Source of the DNA: Actinomycetota bacterium
GTDB lineage: Bacteria; Actinomycetota; Acidimicrobiia; Acidimicrobiales; Ilumatobacteraceae
DNA length: 64,000 nt
Reading direction: 5' to 3'
Assembly (NCBI GenBank): GCA_963169665.1
Contig: CAUJET010000043.1
Location: 62,001-126,000, forward strand
Below, one piece after another: positions 49,774 to 58,722 of this stretch. The position numbers and the translations under genes were made by a program. Under the pieces are notes generated by a model, which searched no databases, had not been told where the DNA came from, and saw nothing but the letters and a program-made list of their open reading frames with translations. Every line of letters starts with the position of its first letter. Within the stretch, counting starts at the first letter, position 1.

Positions 49774-51117
49774 TTGCCCACTGCGTTCGCCGATCTGCAC
49801 GACGACCTCGCCATCCGACTCGGTCGTGCGCGCGAGGCCGTCCGTCCGGTGCGTTCCGGCGCGATCTGCAAGGTGCTCGGTCTCCGCTTCGACGTGGAGG
49901 GCCTCGACCTGCCGATCGGCGCCAGTGTGCGCATCGCCGAGCCCGGCTTCGACCTGAACGGTGAGGTCGTCGCCGTCGGCGACGGGATGATCACCTGCAT
50001 GCCCTTCGGCGAGGTGAAGGGGTTGCGCGTCGGTGCCCGCGTCGAGGGTTCGGACAAGGCGTCGTCGATCGGCGTCGGTCCGGCGCTGCTCGGTCGTGTG
50101 ATCGATGCTCTGGGACGTCCGCTCGACGACCGTGGCCCGATCCCGGGACTCGTCGACGTCGAGCTCGACGGCGAGCCACCCCACCCGCTGCGCCGGGCGA
50201 TGATCGACCAGAAGATGTCCCTCGGCGTGCGCGCGTGGGACACGCTCATCCCGGCCGGACGCGGCCAACGCGTCGGTATCTTCGCCGGCTCGGGCGTCGG
50301 CAAGTCGACGCTGCTCGGCATGATCGCCCGCAACACCGCGGCCGACGTGAACGTGGTGGCGCTGATCGGCGAGCGCGGCCGCGAGGTGCGCGAGTTCGTG
50401 GAGAACGATCTCGGGCCCGAGGGCCTCGAGCGTTCCGTGCTGGTGATCGCCACCTCGGATGCGCCTGCACTCGTGCGCTTCCGTGCAGCGTTCGTCGCGA
50501 CCCGCATCGCCGAGTACTTCCGCGACCAGGGCGCCGACGTGATGCTGATGATGGACTCGCTCACGCGCTTCTGCATGGCCCAGCGCGAGATCGGCCTCAG
50601 CGCCGGCGAGCCGCCCACCAGCCGCGGCTACCCGCCGAGCGTGTTCTCGCTGCTGCCTCGACTGCTCGAGCGCGCCGGTGCCGCCGAGGTCGGCTCGATC
50701 ACCGGTCTCTACACGGTGCTCGTCGACGGCGACGACCACAACGAGCCGATCTCCGACGCCGCTCGTTCCATCCTCGACGGTCACGTGGTGTTGTCCCGCA
50801 AGCTCGCCCACGCCAACCACTACCCGGCGATCGACGTGCTCGCCTCGGTCTCCCGTGTCACGAACGCGGTGACGTCCGAAGAGGAGCGCAACCTGCTGTA
50901 CGAGCTGCGCCGCCTGATGGCCGCCGAGGCCGAGGCCAAGGACCTGATCGAGATCGGCGCGTACGTGCCGGGCACCAACCCGACCGTCGACCGTGCGGTC
51001 GCGATGCGCGACGTGATCAAGGGCTTCCTCACCCAGCGCACCCATGACGCGTGGGACGCACCTCGATCGTTCGCACGACTGCGCGAGATCCTCGGACCCG
51101 TCGGCGGTCGAGGATGA
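49774..51117 (+). CDS. fliI: flagellum-specific export ATPase FliI
   Basis: A 447-residue F1-beta-like ATPase. Walker A GSGVGKSTLLGM (about residue 173), Walker B MLMMDSLTRFCMAQ and PSVFSLLPRLLERAG are typical. It drives early steps of type III export. The start is a TTG at 49774, with AGGAG 7 nt upstream; no better start gives the usual N terminus. Its last codons overlap fliJ (ATGA). 175 bp separate it from fliG, with no gene between. Confidence 0.95.
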   Translation: MPTAFADLHDDLAIRLGRAREAVRPVRSGAICKVLGLRFDVEGLDLPIGASVRIAEPGFDLNGEVVAVGDGMITCMPFGEVKGLRVGARVEGSDKASSIGVGPALLGRVIDALGRPLDDRGPIPGLVDVELDGEPPHPLRRAMIDQKMSLGVRAWDTLIPAGRGQRVGIFAGSGVGKSTLLGMIARNTAADVNVVALIGERGREVREFVENDLGPEGLERSVLVIATSDAPALVRFRAAFVATRIAEYFRDQGADVMLMMDSLTRFCMAQREIGLSAGEPPTSRGYPPSVFSLLPRLLERAGAAEVGSITGLYTVLVDGDDHNEPISDAARSILDGHVVLSRKLAHANHYPAIDVLASVSRVTNAVTSEEERNLLYELRRLMAAEAEAKDLIEIGAYVPGTNPTVDRAVAMRDVIKGFLTQRTHDAWDAPRSFARLREILGPVGGRG

Positions 51118-51545
51118 ACCGCAAGCGGCTGCAGGCCGTCCTCCGGGTCCGCTCGCTCCAAGAGCGCGGTGCGCGCGGCGAGCTCGCGCGGCGCAGCCAG
51201 GACCACCAGCGCGCCGTCCACGCGGAACAGCACACGTGGGAACGACTCGAGGAAGCGTCGAAGGACGTCACCGAGAGCGGACGGCTGCTCGCGATGCAGG
51301 CGGTCCGCGACGCGGGCGTGCGCGCCGCCGAGGTGCAGCACGTGGTGACCGACGAGACCCTGCAGCAGACGGTCGTGGCCCGTGACGAGTGGACGATCGC
51401 CGCCCGCCGGGTGGAGGCGCTCGACCGCCTGGGCACGCGGCTGCGCGAGGCCGACGAGGCCGAGGCGGAGCGCAAGCAGATCCTCGAGATCGACGACCTC
51501 GTGCTCGCTCGCCGTGGACGTGAGCCGGGCGGTGAACTCGCATGA
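51114..51545 (+). CDS. fliJ: flagellar export protein FliJ
   Basis: A 143-residue coiled-coil protein (KRLQAVLRVRSLQERGARGEL, then LRAAEVQHV-like heptads to the C terminus). Length, charge and position after fliI fit FliJ, the central stalk partner of FliI. ATGA overlaps on both sides. Confidence 0.85.
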   Translation: MNRKRLQAVLRVRSLQERGARGELARRSQDHQRAVHAEQHTWERLEEASKDVTESGRLLAMQAVRDAGVRAAEVQHVVTDETLQQTVVARDEWTIAARRVEALDRLGTRLREADEAEAERKQILEIDDLVLARRGREPGGELA

Positions 51546-52420
51546 GCGGGGTCGCAGCCATCGCGTCGATCGGTGCCGTGCAGGCACGCATCGGTCAGAT
51601 CGAGCAGCGATTCGGCGCGCGCCGCACCCTGCCGGTCGACACCTCGTCGCAGCCCGCTGCCACGAGCTCGGTCGGGGCCACGACCGCGTCGGTCGCGGGC
51701 TCGACGGTCGCGCCGACGACGGCGGCCGGAGCGAGCATCGCCTCGGCCGCGGCGGCCATCGCCGCCGATCCCACGGCATCGTTCACCGAGCTGCTCGGCA
51801 CCGACCCCACGTCGGGCGACGCGAGCACCGTCACGTCGGGTGCCTCGTTCGACCAGGTGTTCCAGGCGGCCGTCGCCGGACTGCAGGCCCAGTGGCAGCA
51901 GGCCGGCCTCACCACCTCGGGCACGACCGCCGGCTCGGTCGCGATCTCCGCTGCGGGGGCCACCGGTGCGGTCGTCGCCACACCGGCCGCGACCCCGGTC
52001 GCCGGCGTGGCCGGTGTCGCCGGGGTCGAGGGCGCGGTCGCCGCCTCGACGCCGTACGCCTCGATCTTCGACGCCGCCGGCGCCCGCTACGGCATCCCGC
52101 CGAAGGTGCTGGCCGCGATCGGCTACGTCGAGTCGCGCTTTCGTACCGACGCCGTCAGCAGCGCCGGTGCGGTCGGGATGATGCAGTTCCTGCCATCCAC
52201 CGCCGCCTCGATGGGCGTCGACCCCTACGACCCGGCCTCGGCGATCGACGGCACGGCTCGCTACCTGCGCAGCGCGCTCGACCGGTTCGGATCGATCGAG
52301 CAGGCGATCGCCTCCTACAACGTCGGCCCCGGCGCGATCGCGCGGGCCGGCGGTGTGCAGCCCGGCTCCCAGGCCGAGCGATATCTCACCAAAGTTCTCG
52401 ACGCGACAGGACGGATCTGA
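51542..52420 (+). CDS. flagellar lytic transglycosylase
   Basis: A 292-residue protein. The C-terminal 120 residues are a soluble lytic transglycosylase domain (PPKVLAAIGYVESRF with catalytic Glu, SSAGAVGMMQFLPSTAASMG, IEQAIASYNVGPGAIA). The N-terminal stretch (AIASIGAVQARIGQIEQRF) is shared with the M15 peptidase at 38879. A long Ala/Thr/Gly-rich linker joins them. No Sec signal, so it is likely exported by the flagellar system to cut peptidoglycan for the rod, in the role of FlgJ. Overlaps fliJ and fliK. Confidence 0.9.
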   Translation: MSGVAAIASIGAVQARIGQIEQRFGARRTLPVDTSSQPAATSSVGATTASVAGSTVAPTTAAGASIASAAAAIAADPTASFTELLGTDPTSGDASTVTSGASFDQVFQAAVAGLQAQWQQAGLTTSGTTAGSVAISAAGATGAVVATPAATPVAGVAGVAGVEGAVAASTPYASIFDAAGARYGIPPKVLAAIGYVESRFRTDAVSSAGAVGMMQFLPSTAASMGVDPYDPASAIDGTARYLRSALDRFGSIEQAIASYNVGPGAIARAGGVQPGSQAERYLTKVLDATGRI

Positions 52421-54048
52421 TGAGCAACATCACGCTTCCCGGCAGTACTCGCACGATGCCGGTGATCGACCTGCCGAGCGGCGCCCCCGATCAGGCGGGG
52501 CAGCGGACCGGCGAGGCGGCCGAGCGCTTCTCCGCCCACTTCGAACGTGCGCTCGGCGATCAGGGCCGCTCCGATCGTGCAACCGGTCGGGCCACCGAGC
52601 GAGCCGACCGAGCCGACCGGGACGACGCCGACGACCGCGGCCGCACCGACAGCCGCGCGGACACCGGATCGGCGCGCCGGGAGGTCCGGCCGGCGCTGCG
52701 CCGGTCGGAGCGGGCCGGGCGTGACGACGAGGCACGGTCGACCGATCGTCCCGGCACCGACAGCACCGACGCAGCGACGACCGCGTCGGCTGCGACGACC
52801 GGTGCGACCGAGACCGACGAGGCCGGCTCCGAAGACGTCGCCGTCGACCTCACCGCGGTCGCACCGGTGGTCGCGCCGACGACTGCTGTCGCCGCAGCAC
52901 CGGCGACAGCACCGACGCTGGTGCCGAGCCTCGTGCCGGCCCCTGCCGACTTGGCACCACCGGCGGTCGAGGCCACGGCGACCGCACCGGCGGCCATGTC
53001 CGACGCGAACGCCGCGGCACCGGCCACCCCGCTTGCCGCGTCCGTCGAGTCGATGCCCATGGCGCCCCCCTCGACCGCGACCGGTGCGACCGATGCGACG
53101 GTCGCGGCGCCGGCCGCCCCGCTCGATGCCGCCATCGCGGCACCGACGGTGCCCGGCGCCACCCCTGTCGCGGCGCCGGCGGCTGCCCCTGACGCCGCGG
53201 TCGACGCCCTCCTGGCCGCTGCGGTGGCCGATCCGGCGGCAGCAGGTGGCGACGCACCGGTCGGCACCGACCCTGCGGAGGCCACCGCAGCCGCTGCCAC
53301 CGCCGGTGCCCTCCCCGCAGCCCGAGCACTGCAGGCTCGGGCGAACGGTCGCGACGACGGCGCTGCAGTGCTCGCCGCATCGCCCGCCCTCGCGAACGCC
53401 GCCGCTCCCGCGACCGTGGCAGCCGTCGCCGCCGCCGGCACCGGCGAGCGCGACACCGCCGACACCTCGGCCGGTGCCGGCACCTCCCTCACCGGTCAGA
53501 ACGTCCCCGCGGGTCATCGCGCCGCGACGGCCGACTCGACCGCGTTCGCCTCCGTCGCCGACGCCGCCGATGCAGCGAACTCGGCCGATGCGGCGCGGCT
53601 CGCCGACACGGGCGGCACCGCGACGTCGCAGCGGGCCCGTGACGGCGAACTGCTCCGCACGCCGGGCCTCGATCGCATGTCGATCGACCTCTCCGACGAG
53701 GGCCTCGGCCCGCTCACCCTCCAGGCTGCCAACGGCGTCGGCGGTCTCCAGCTGCGACTCACCGCCGGCGACCGCGCGGTGGGCGACGCCCTCGCCGCTT
53801 CGGCCCACGAACTGCGCCGCGACCTCGAGTCCTCGGGCACGATGCTCGGCTCGCTCGACGTCGGCCACCGCGACACGCCGGGTCACCCCGCCAACCAGGG
53901 TCGCAACGATCGCGGTCGTCCCGACCGTGCGAGCGGCGTCGACGGGGTGGCCCGCCCCGGTGCCCTCCGTGCCGATGCACCGGCTGCCCGAGCCGTCGCC
54001 GACACCCGCCCCTCGTCGACCGTCAGCGGTCTCGACCTCCTCATCTGA
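52420..54048 (+). CDS. fliK: hook-length control protein FliK
   Basis: A 542-residue protein. The first 400 residues are Ala/Thr/Pro/Asp-rich and low complexity, as expected for the ruler part. The C-terminal domain (RMSIDLSDEGLGPLTLQ, LQLRLTAGDRAVGDALAASAHELRRDLESSGTML) matches Flg_hook. It controls the switch from hook to filament export. ATG overlaps the transglycosylase TGA by 1 nt. Assignment is by the C-terminal domain and by position before flgD. Confidence 0.88.
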   Translation: MSNITLPGSTRTMPVIDLPSGAPDQAGQRTGEAAERFSAHFERALGDQGRSDRATGRATERADRADRDDADDRGRTDSRADTGSARREVRPALRRSERAGRDDEARSTDRPGTDSTDAATTASAATTGATETDEAGSEDVAVDLTAVAPVVAPTTAVAAAPATAPTLVPSLVPAPADLAPPAVEATATAPAAMSDANAAAPATPLAASVESMPMAPPSTATGATDATVAAPAAPLDAAIAAPTVPGATPVAAPAAAPDAAVDALLAAAVADPAAAGGDAPVGTDPAEATAAAATAGALPAARALQARANGRDDGAAVLAASPALANAAAPATVAAVAAAGTGERDTADTSAGAGTSLTGQNVPAGHRAATADSTAFASVADAADAANSADAARLADTGGTATSQRARDGELLRTPGLDRMSIDLSDEGLGPLTLQAANGVGGLQLRLTAGDRAVGDALAASAHELRRDLESSGTMLGSLDVGHRDTPGHPANQGRNDRGRPDRASGVDGVARPGALRADAPAARAVADTRPSSTVSGLDLLI

Positions 54049-54127
54049 CGCGACCCGCCAGATCCACCTCATCCACCCAGATGTCCCTCGATCCCACCGA
54101 CCTCTCCGGAACCCACAGGAGCACCAC

Positions 54128-54706
54128 ATGACCATCGCCGCCGTCGGCGGAGTCCTCTCGACACGGAGCCCCAGCGCCCGTACCGAGGCAGACACCTCCG
54201 GCACCTCCGCCAGTTCCAGCTCGAGCGGCAGCTCGAGCAGCTCCGGTAGCTCGTCGTCGTCCTCGGCCGGCGCGTCCACGATGCTGGACCGCGATGCGTT
54301 CCTGAAGCTGCTCGTCGCCCAGCTGAAGTACCAGGACCCCAGCAAGCCGGCCGACGCCTCCGAGATGATCTCGCAGTCGGCGCAGCTCAGCGTCGTCGAC
54401 AAGCTCGACCAGATCTCGCAGTCGATCACCGAGGCGAGCGCGACGAACCGCCTGAACCTCGGTGGCTCGATCATCGGCAAGCAGGTCACCTTCGCCGGGA
54501 CCGACGGCGTTCCCGTCAGCCAGGTCGTGACGTCGGTGTCGTTCGTGGGGACGTCGATGGTGCTGCGCGCCGGCACCTGGGACGTCCCGATCGATGCGGT
54601 GACCTCCATCGCCCAGGCGCCGGCCACGACCACGACCACCACGACCACCACGACGACCGGCACCGGCACCGGCACGACCGGCACCACCGGCACCACCGGC
54701 ACGTGA
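54128..54706 (+). CDS. flgD: hook cap protein FlgD
   Basis: A 192-residue protein. After an N-terminal Ser-rich stretch, the FlgD signature LDRDAFLKLLVAQLKYQDPSKP is clear, followed by SQSAQLSVVDKLDQI. It lacks the large C-terminal domain of enterobacterial FlgD. It ends in a simple-repeat tail of Thr and Gly encoded by ACC/ACG and GGCACC repeats (54626-54704). It caps the growing hook. Confidence 0.93.
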   Translation: MTIAAVGGVLSTRSPSARTEADTSGTSASSSSSGSSSSSGSSSSSSAGASTMLDRDAFLKLLVAQLKYQDPSKPADASEMISQSAQLSVVDKLDQISQSITEASATNRLNLGGSIIGKQVTFAGTDGVPVSQVVTSVSFVGTSMVLRAGTWDVPIDAVTSIAQAPATTTTTTTTTTTGTGTGTTGTTGTTGT

Positions 54707-54736
54707 TCGCCTCCCTCACCCAGACCCAGCCAGCCC

Positions 54737-54771
54737 CGCCAGACCAGCCAGACCAGCCAGACCAGCCAGAC
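54737..54771. repeat. 10-bp tandem microrepeat between flgD and flgE
   Basis: GCCAGACCA repeats with a 10-bp period three to four times in the 97-bp gap after flgD. Confidence 0.65.
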
Positions 54772-54803
54772 CCGACGAACGAACACGACCAAAGGAACCC
54801 ATC

Positions 54804-56048
54804 ATGATCCGCTCCATGTCCACCGCCCTCTCCGGCCTCCGCAACCACCAGGTCATGCTCGACGTCGTCGGCAACGACATCGCCAACGTCTCGACGGTGG
54901 GCTTCAAGAGCTCCACCACGGTGTTCTCCGACGTGCTCACCCAGACGCTCCAGGGCGCGGGCGCACCGGTCGCCGGCCTCCAGGGCGGAACCAACCCGGC
55001 CCAGATCGGTCTCGGGTCGCGCCTCATGGCCACCGTCCAGTCGTTCACCCAAGGTGCACTGCAGCGCACCGGGCGCAGTACCGACCTCGCCATCCAGGGC
55101 GACGGCTTCTTCCAGGTGAAGACGGCGAACGAGACGATGTACACCCGCGGTGGTGCGCTCACCCTCGACGCCGACGGCAACCTCACCACGGCCGAGGGCT
55201 TCTTCGTGCAGGGCTGGCAGGCCGACGTGACGGGTGCGATCAACACCAACGTCGAGACCGGCCCCGTGCAGATCCGCGTGGGTGACCTGCTCAACCCGAA
55301 CCAGAGCCAGAACGCCACCGTGGGCGGCAACCTGTCGGCCGACGCGCCGATCGGCACGGCCACCACCATCACGCTCACCGGCTACGACCAGCAGGGCACC
55401 ACGACGCCGATCAACTTGACGTACACGAAGACCGCGGCGAACACCTGGACGGTCACGGGCACCTACGGTCCGGGTGCCACGGCGTTCGCGATCACCGACA
55501 ACGTGCTCACGTTCAACGGCGGTGGCGAGCTGATCGGCCCGGCCGACCGCAACATGAACGTGGCCGGCGGCATCATCCCGGGCTATCCGAACCCGATCGT
55601 GTTCGATCTCGGGGCAGCCGGCAGCCAGGGTCGCGTCACCCAGTTCGCCGGTGCCACGACGGCGGCGATCGTGCAGCAGGACGGCGCTGCGTCGGGCACC
55701 CTGCAGGCGTTCAGCGTCGGCCAGGACGGCATCATCACCGGCAGCTACTCCAACGGCCTCACGAAGGCGATCGGCCAGCTCGCCCTCGCGGTGTTCAACA
55801 ACCCGCAGGGCCTCGAGCGCGTCGCTGGTGCATGGCGTCCGACGGCCAACTCCGGCCTGGCCCAGGTGGGCATCCCTGGTGGTGGCGGTCGCGGCCTGCT
55901 GTCGGCCGGCACCCTCGAGATGTCGAACGTCGACCTCGCCGAGGAGTTCACCCGCCTGATCGTCGCCCAGCGCGGGTTCCAGGGCAACGCCCGCGTGATC
56001 ACCACCTCCGACGAAGTGCTGCAGGAGGTCGTGAACCTGCGTCGCTGA
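54804..56048 (+). CDS. flgE: flagellar hook protein FlgE
   Basis: A 414-residue hook protein. The N-terminal motif SMSTALSGLRNHQVMLDVVGNDIANVSTVGFKSS, the middle RTGRSTDLAIQGDGFFQV and the C-terminal NVDLAEEFTRLIVAQRGFQGNARVI are all diagnostic. AAAGGAAC precedes the ATG. The usual following genes (flbD, motA, motB, fliL) are absent; fliM comes next after 180 bp. Confidence 0.96.
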   Translation: MIRSMSTALSGLRNHQVMLDVVGNDIANVSTVGFKSSTTVFSDVLTQTLQGAGAPVAGLQGGTNPAQIGLGSRLMATVQSFTQGALQRTGRSTDLAIQGDGFFQVKTANETMYTRGGALTLDADGNLTTAEGFFVQGWQADVTGAINTNVETGPVQIRVGDLLNPNQSQNATVGGNLSADAPIGTATTITLTGYDQQGTTTPINLTYTKTAANTWTVTGTYGPGATAFAITDNVLTFNGGGELIGPADRNMNVAGGIIPGYPNPIVFDLGAAGSQGRVTQFAGATTAAIVQQDGAASGTLQAFSVGQDGIITGSYSNGLTKAIGQLALAVFNNPQGLERVAGAWRPTANSGLAQVGIPGGGGRGLLSAGTLEMSNVDLAEEFTRLIVAQRGFQGNARVITTSDEVLQEVVNLRR

Positions 56049-56228
56049 TCCCGACCCGGAGCTCGACCCACCCACCGATCGGGCCGCCGGCCGACGCGCC
56101 GTCGGACCCGTCACCGCAGGGTGCGGCGTTGATCGACAGATCGACGTCGCACCCGACAGTCAGAGGCGACGAGTTCCGACACCGGGTCCGACGGACCCAC
56201 CTCGAACCGCAGGAGCACCACGAGACCG

Positions 56229-57215
56229 ATGTCAGACACCGCAACCGACCTCGGCGCCGCCAAGAACGGACGACGCCGCCGAGGAGAACCGAAGCTGTAC
56301 GACTTCCGCCGGCAGAGCACGCTCTCGAGAGAGCACGTGCGCACCATGCAGATCGTGCAGGAGACGTTCGCGCGCGGCTTCTCGACGATGCTCGCGTCGC
56401 AGCTCCGCAGCGTGACGCAGGTGACCATCCAGTCGATCGAGCAACGCTCCTACGACGAGTACGTCCGCGACCTGGCCAACCCCAACCTGATCACGATGCT
56501 CAGCCTCGAGCCGTTGATCGGTGCGGCGATCTTCCAGCTGCCGCTCGAGGTCGCGTTCTGCGCGATCGAACTGATGATGGGCGGTGCCGGCCACCTCGAA
56601 CACCCCGCCCGCCCGCTCACCGAGCTCGAGCTCCAGCTCATCCGAGGCATCCTCGAACGGGCGTTGCCGGAAATGCGCTACGCCTTCGAGCCCGTGGTGG
56701 CCACGGAGCCGAAGATCATGAGCCAGGAGTCGAACCCGCAGTACGCGCAGATCGCCGCACCCACCGACATGGTGATCGTGGTCTCGTTCGACATCCGGAT
56801 CGAGAACGTCGCCGGTACGGCGACGCTGTGCATCCCGTTCTCGAGTCTGCAACCGCACCTCGAGGCACTGTCGGCGACCTCGCTGTACGGCAGCCAGTCG
56901 ATGCACAACATGGCCGAGACGCGCGAGCGCCTGCACGAGCACCTCGGCGAGACGCCGGTGACCGTGTCCGCCCAGTTCCGCCAGATCGAGATGACGGCCG
57001 ATGCGATCGTGAAGCTGCGCGTGGGCGACATCCTCCCGCTCAGCCACCCGCTCGACGAGCCGCTCACGCTGGTCGTCGGCGAGACACCGACGTACCGCGC
57101 CCGCATCGGCCGCAAGAATCGCCGCCTCGCGATGCTGATCGACAGCAAGGCCGATCCGAACGCGACGTCGATGCCGGTCAAGCCCCTGATGCTCGCCAAG
57201 CCCGGCGCCCGCTGA
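56229..57215 (+). CDS. fliM: motor switch protein FliM lacking the CheY-binding N-terminal peptide
   Basis: A 328-residue FliM. YDFRRQSTLSREHVRTM, the middle domain (VTIQSIEQRSYDEYVRDLANPNLI, MGGAGH) and the C-terminal SpoA domain (VTVSAQFRQIEMTADAIVKLRVGDILPL) are clear. The short N-terminal LSQ-EIDALL peptide that binds CheY-P in most FliM proteins is missing; the N terminus is basic instead (AAKNGRRRRGE). The start ATG at 56229 has no alternative upstream that would restore it. Confidence 0.94.
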   Translation: MSDTATDLGAAKNGRRRRGEPKLYDFRRQSTLSREHVRTMQIVQETFARGFSTMLASQLRSVTQVTIQSIEQRSYDEYVRDLANPNLITMLSLEPLIGAAIFQLPLEVAFCAIELMMGGAGHLEHPARPLTELELQLIRGILERALPEMRYAFEPVVATEPKIMSQESNPQYAQIAAPTDMVIVVSFDIRIENVAGTATLCIPFSSLQPHLEALSATSLYGSQSMHNMAETRERLHEHLGETPVTVSAQFRQIEMTADAIVKLRVGDILPLSHPLDEPLTLVVGETPTYRARIGRKNRRLAMLIDSKADPNATSMPVKPLMLAKPGAR

Positions 57216-57226
57216 TCCACGCCCTC

Positions 57227-57260
57227 CAGGTCGCACGCCAGGTCGCACGCCAGGTCACGA
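57227..57260. repeat. 12-bp tandem microrepeat after fliM
   Basis: CCAGGTCGCACG at 57227 and 57239, with a partial third copy to 57260, directly after the fliM stop. Part of a 197-bp gap before fliN. Confidence 0.65.
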
Positions 57261-57412
57261 CCGCTGACCGACCTGCCTGACAGATCGGGCCCGGACGACA
57301 CAGTCCACGTCATCCAGGCCCGATCCGGTGCCACACCGGGCGAGTTCCGGAGGGCACCCCCGGGCACCCATCCCGGATCCATGACAGGCCTCACGGCGAA
57401 ACAGGAGTTGAC

Positions 57413-58174
57413 GTGACGGACACAGCCACCTCGCGAGCGAGCTTGATCGCCGGCATCGAAGCGGCCGCACTCGTGCTGGCGCAGAAGCTCGGTCTCGGCG
57501 ACGAGACGCGGGCGAGCGATGACTGGCCGATCGACGAGGGCGACGCCGTCCTCACGATGCCGTTCGAGGGTGACCCGACGAGCTCGCTCGTCCTGGCGGT
57601 CAACGACGACGTCGCCGAACGGCTCCTCGCCAATGCCTCGCTGCTGAACTCCACGTTCGCCGAGGCCACCGAGGCCATCAACACCACAGCGGGCACCTCG
57701 CTGCGTCCGACCGCCGTGGCCAAGTCCGAGGTGATGCAGCCGTCGTTCATCGCCGAGATCGTCGACAACGGTTCGCTCACGGCGCTGGCCGGTCTCACCA
57801 TGCCCATGGAGGAGCCGGCGTACGAGCCCGAGCCGCAGCCCGTGGCCGAGGCGTTCGAGCCCGCGCCCCTCGACACCGGGTTCGGTGGCGGCCTCGGCGG
57901 CATGCTCACCGGTGGGGTGCCGGCGTCGTCGCTGAGCGTGCTCCACGACGTGGAGCTGGTCGTGACGGCCGAGCTCGGTCGCACGACGATGCAGGTCCGC
58001 GACCTGCTGGGCCTCGCGCCCGGCATGGTGGTGGAGATCGACCGCGCGGCCGGGTCGCCCATCGACCTGCTCGTGAACGGCCGCAAGATCGCCGCTGGGG
58101 AGGTGGTGGTGATCGACGAGGAGTTCGGTATCCGGATCACCGAGATCGCTCCGACCGGCGAGCACTCCCGATGA
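57413..58174 (+). CDS. fliN: motor switch protein FliN with extra N-terminal domain
   Basis: A 253-residue protein. The C-terminal SpoA/FliN domain (SVLHDVELVVTAELGRTTMQVRDLLGLAPGMVVEIDR, then PIDLLVNGRKIAAGEVVVIDEEFGIRI) is standard. The N-terminal 130 residues are an extra domain (FEGDPTSSLVLAVNDDVAERLL, AEATEAINTTAGTSL) that recalls a degenerate CheC-like domain as in FliY. Acidic/Pro linker between. GTG start at 57413. It overlaps fliO (ATGA). Confidence 0.93.
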   Translation: MTDTATSRASLIAGIEAAALVLAQKLGLGDETRASDDWPIDEGDAVLTMPFEGDPTSSLVLAVNDDVAERLLANASLLNSTFAEATEAINTTAGTSLRPTAVAKSEVMQPSFIAEIVDNGSLTALAGLTMPMEEPAYEPEPQPVAEAFEPAPLDTGFGGGLGGMLTGGVPASSLSVLHDVELVVTAELGRTTMQVRDLLGLAPGMVVEIDRAAGSPIDLLVNGRKIAAGEVVVIDEEFGIRITEIAPTGEHSR

Positions 58175-58722
58175 CCGACGTCAGCTTCGTGGACCTCGTG
58201 GTCCGGATGATGGTGTCGCTCGGCGTCGTGCTCGGTCTGATGTTCGGTGCCTACTGGTTCATCCGTCGCCGCCAGGGGTTCGCGCCGTTGAGCGCGCCCG
58301 GCCCGCGGCGTTCACCGGCCCGCGGCGGATCGCGTTCGATGCGTTCGGCCACATCGGCGCTCGGCGGATTCGGCAGCATCGGTGGCGCTCGTTCGGCCGG
58401 CGCCTCTCGCAGCGCCTCGCGCGGAGCCGGCAATCGTCGCGGCCTGCGCGTGCTCGGCCGCGTCGGCGTCGGACGCACCACGCAGGTGGTGGCCGTGCAG
58501 TTCGCAGAGAAGGTCTACCTGTTGGCCGCGTCCGACCAGGCGGCCCCGGCCGTCCTGGCGGAACTCGACATGGCCGCCTGGATCGCCGCGACCGAGGCCG
58601 ACGACGACGCCGTGGCCGGCGCGCCCATCGTGCGCGAAGCGATCGATCCGACCATGCCACAGTCGCCGCGGCCGACCGGTCTGCTCGAGTCGCTGCGGGA
58701 AGCGACGACCCGACGTGGCTGA
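58171..58722 (+). CDS. fliO: flagellar export protein FliO
   Basis: A 183-residue protein with one N-terminal membrane helix (MMVSLGVVLGLMFGAYWFIRRR), an Arg/Ser/Gly-rich linker and a small beta domain (LRVLGRVGVGRTTQVVAVQFAEKVYLLAASD) typical of FliO. It helps assemble the FliP ring. It overlaps fliN and, by 8 nt, the likely fliP start. Confidence 0.87.
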   Translation: MTDVSFVDLVVRMMVSLGVVLGLMFGAYWFIRRRQGFAPLSAPGPRRSPARGGSRSMRSATSALGGFGSIGGARSAGASRSASRGAGNRRGLRVLGRVGVGRTTQVVAVQFAEKVYLLAASDQAAPAVLAELDMAAWIAATEADDDAVAGAPIVREAIDPTMPQSPRPTGLLESLREATTRRG

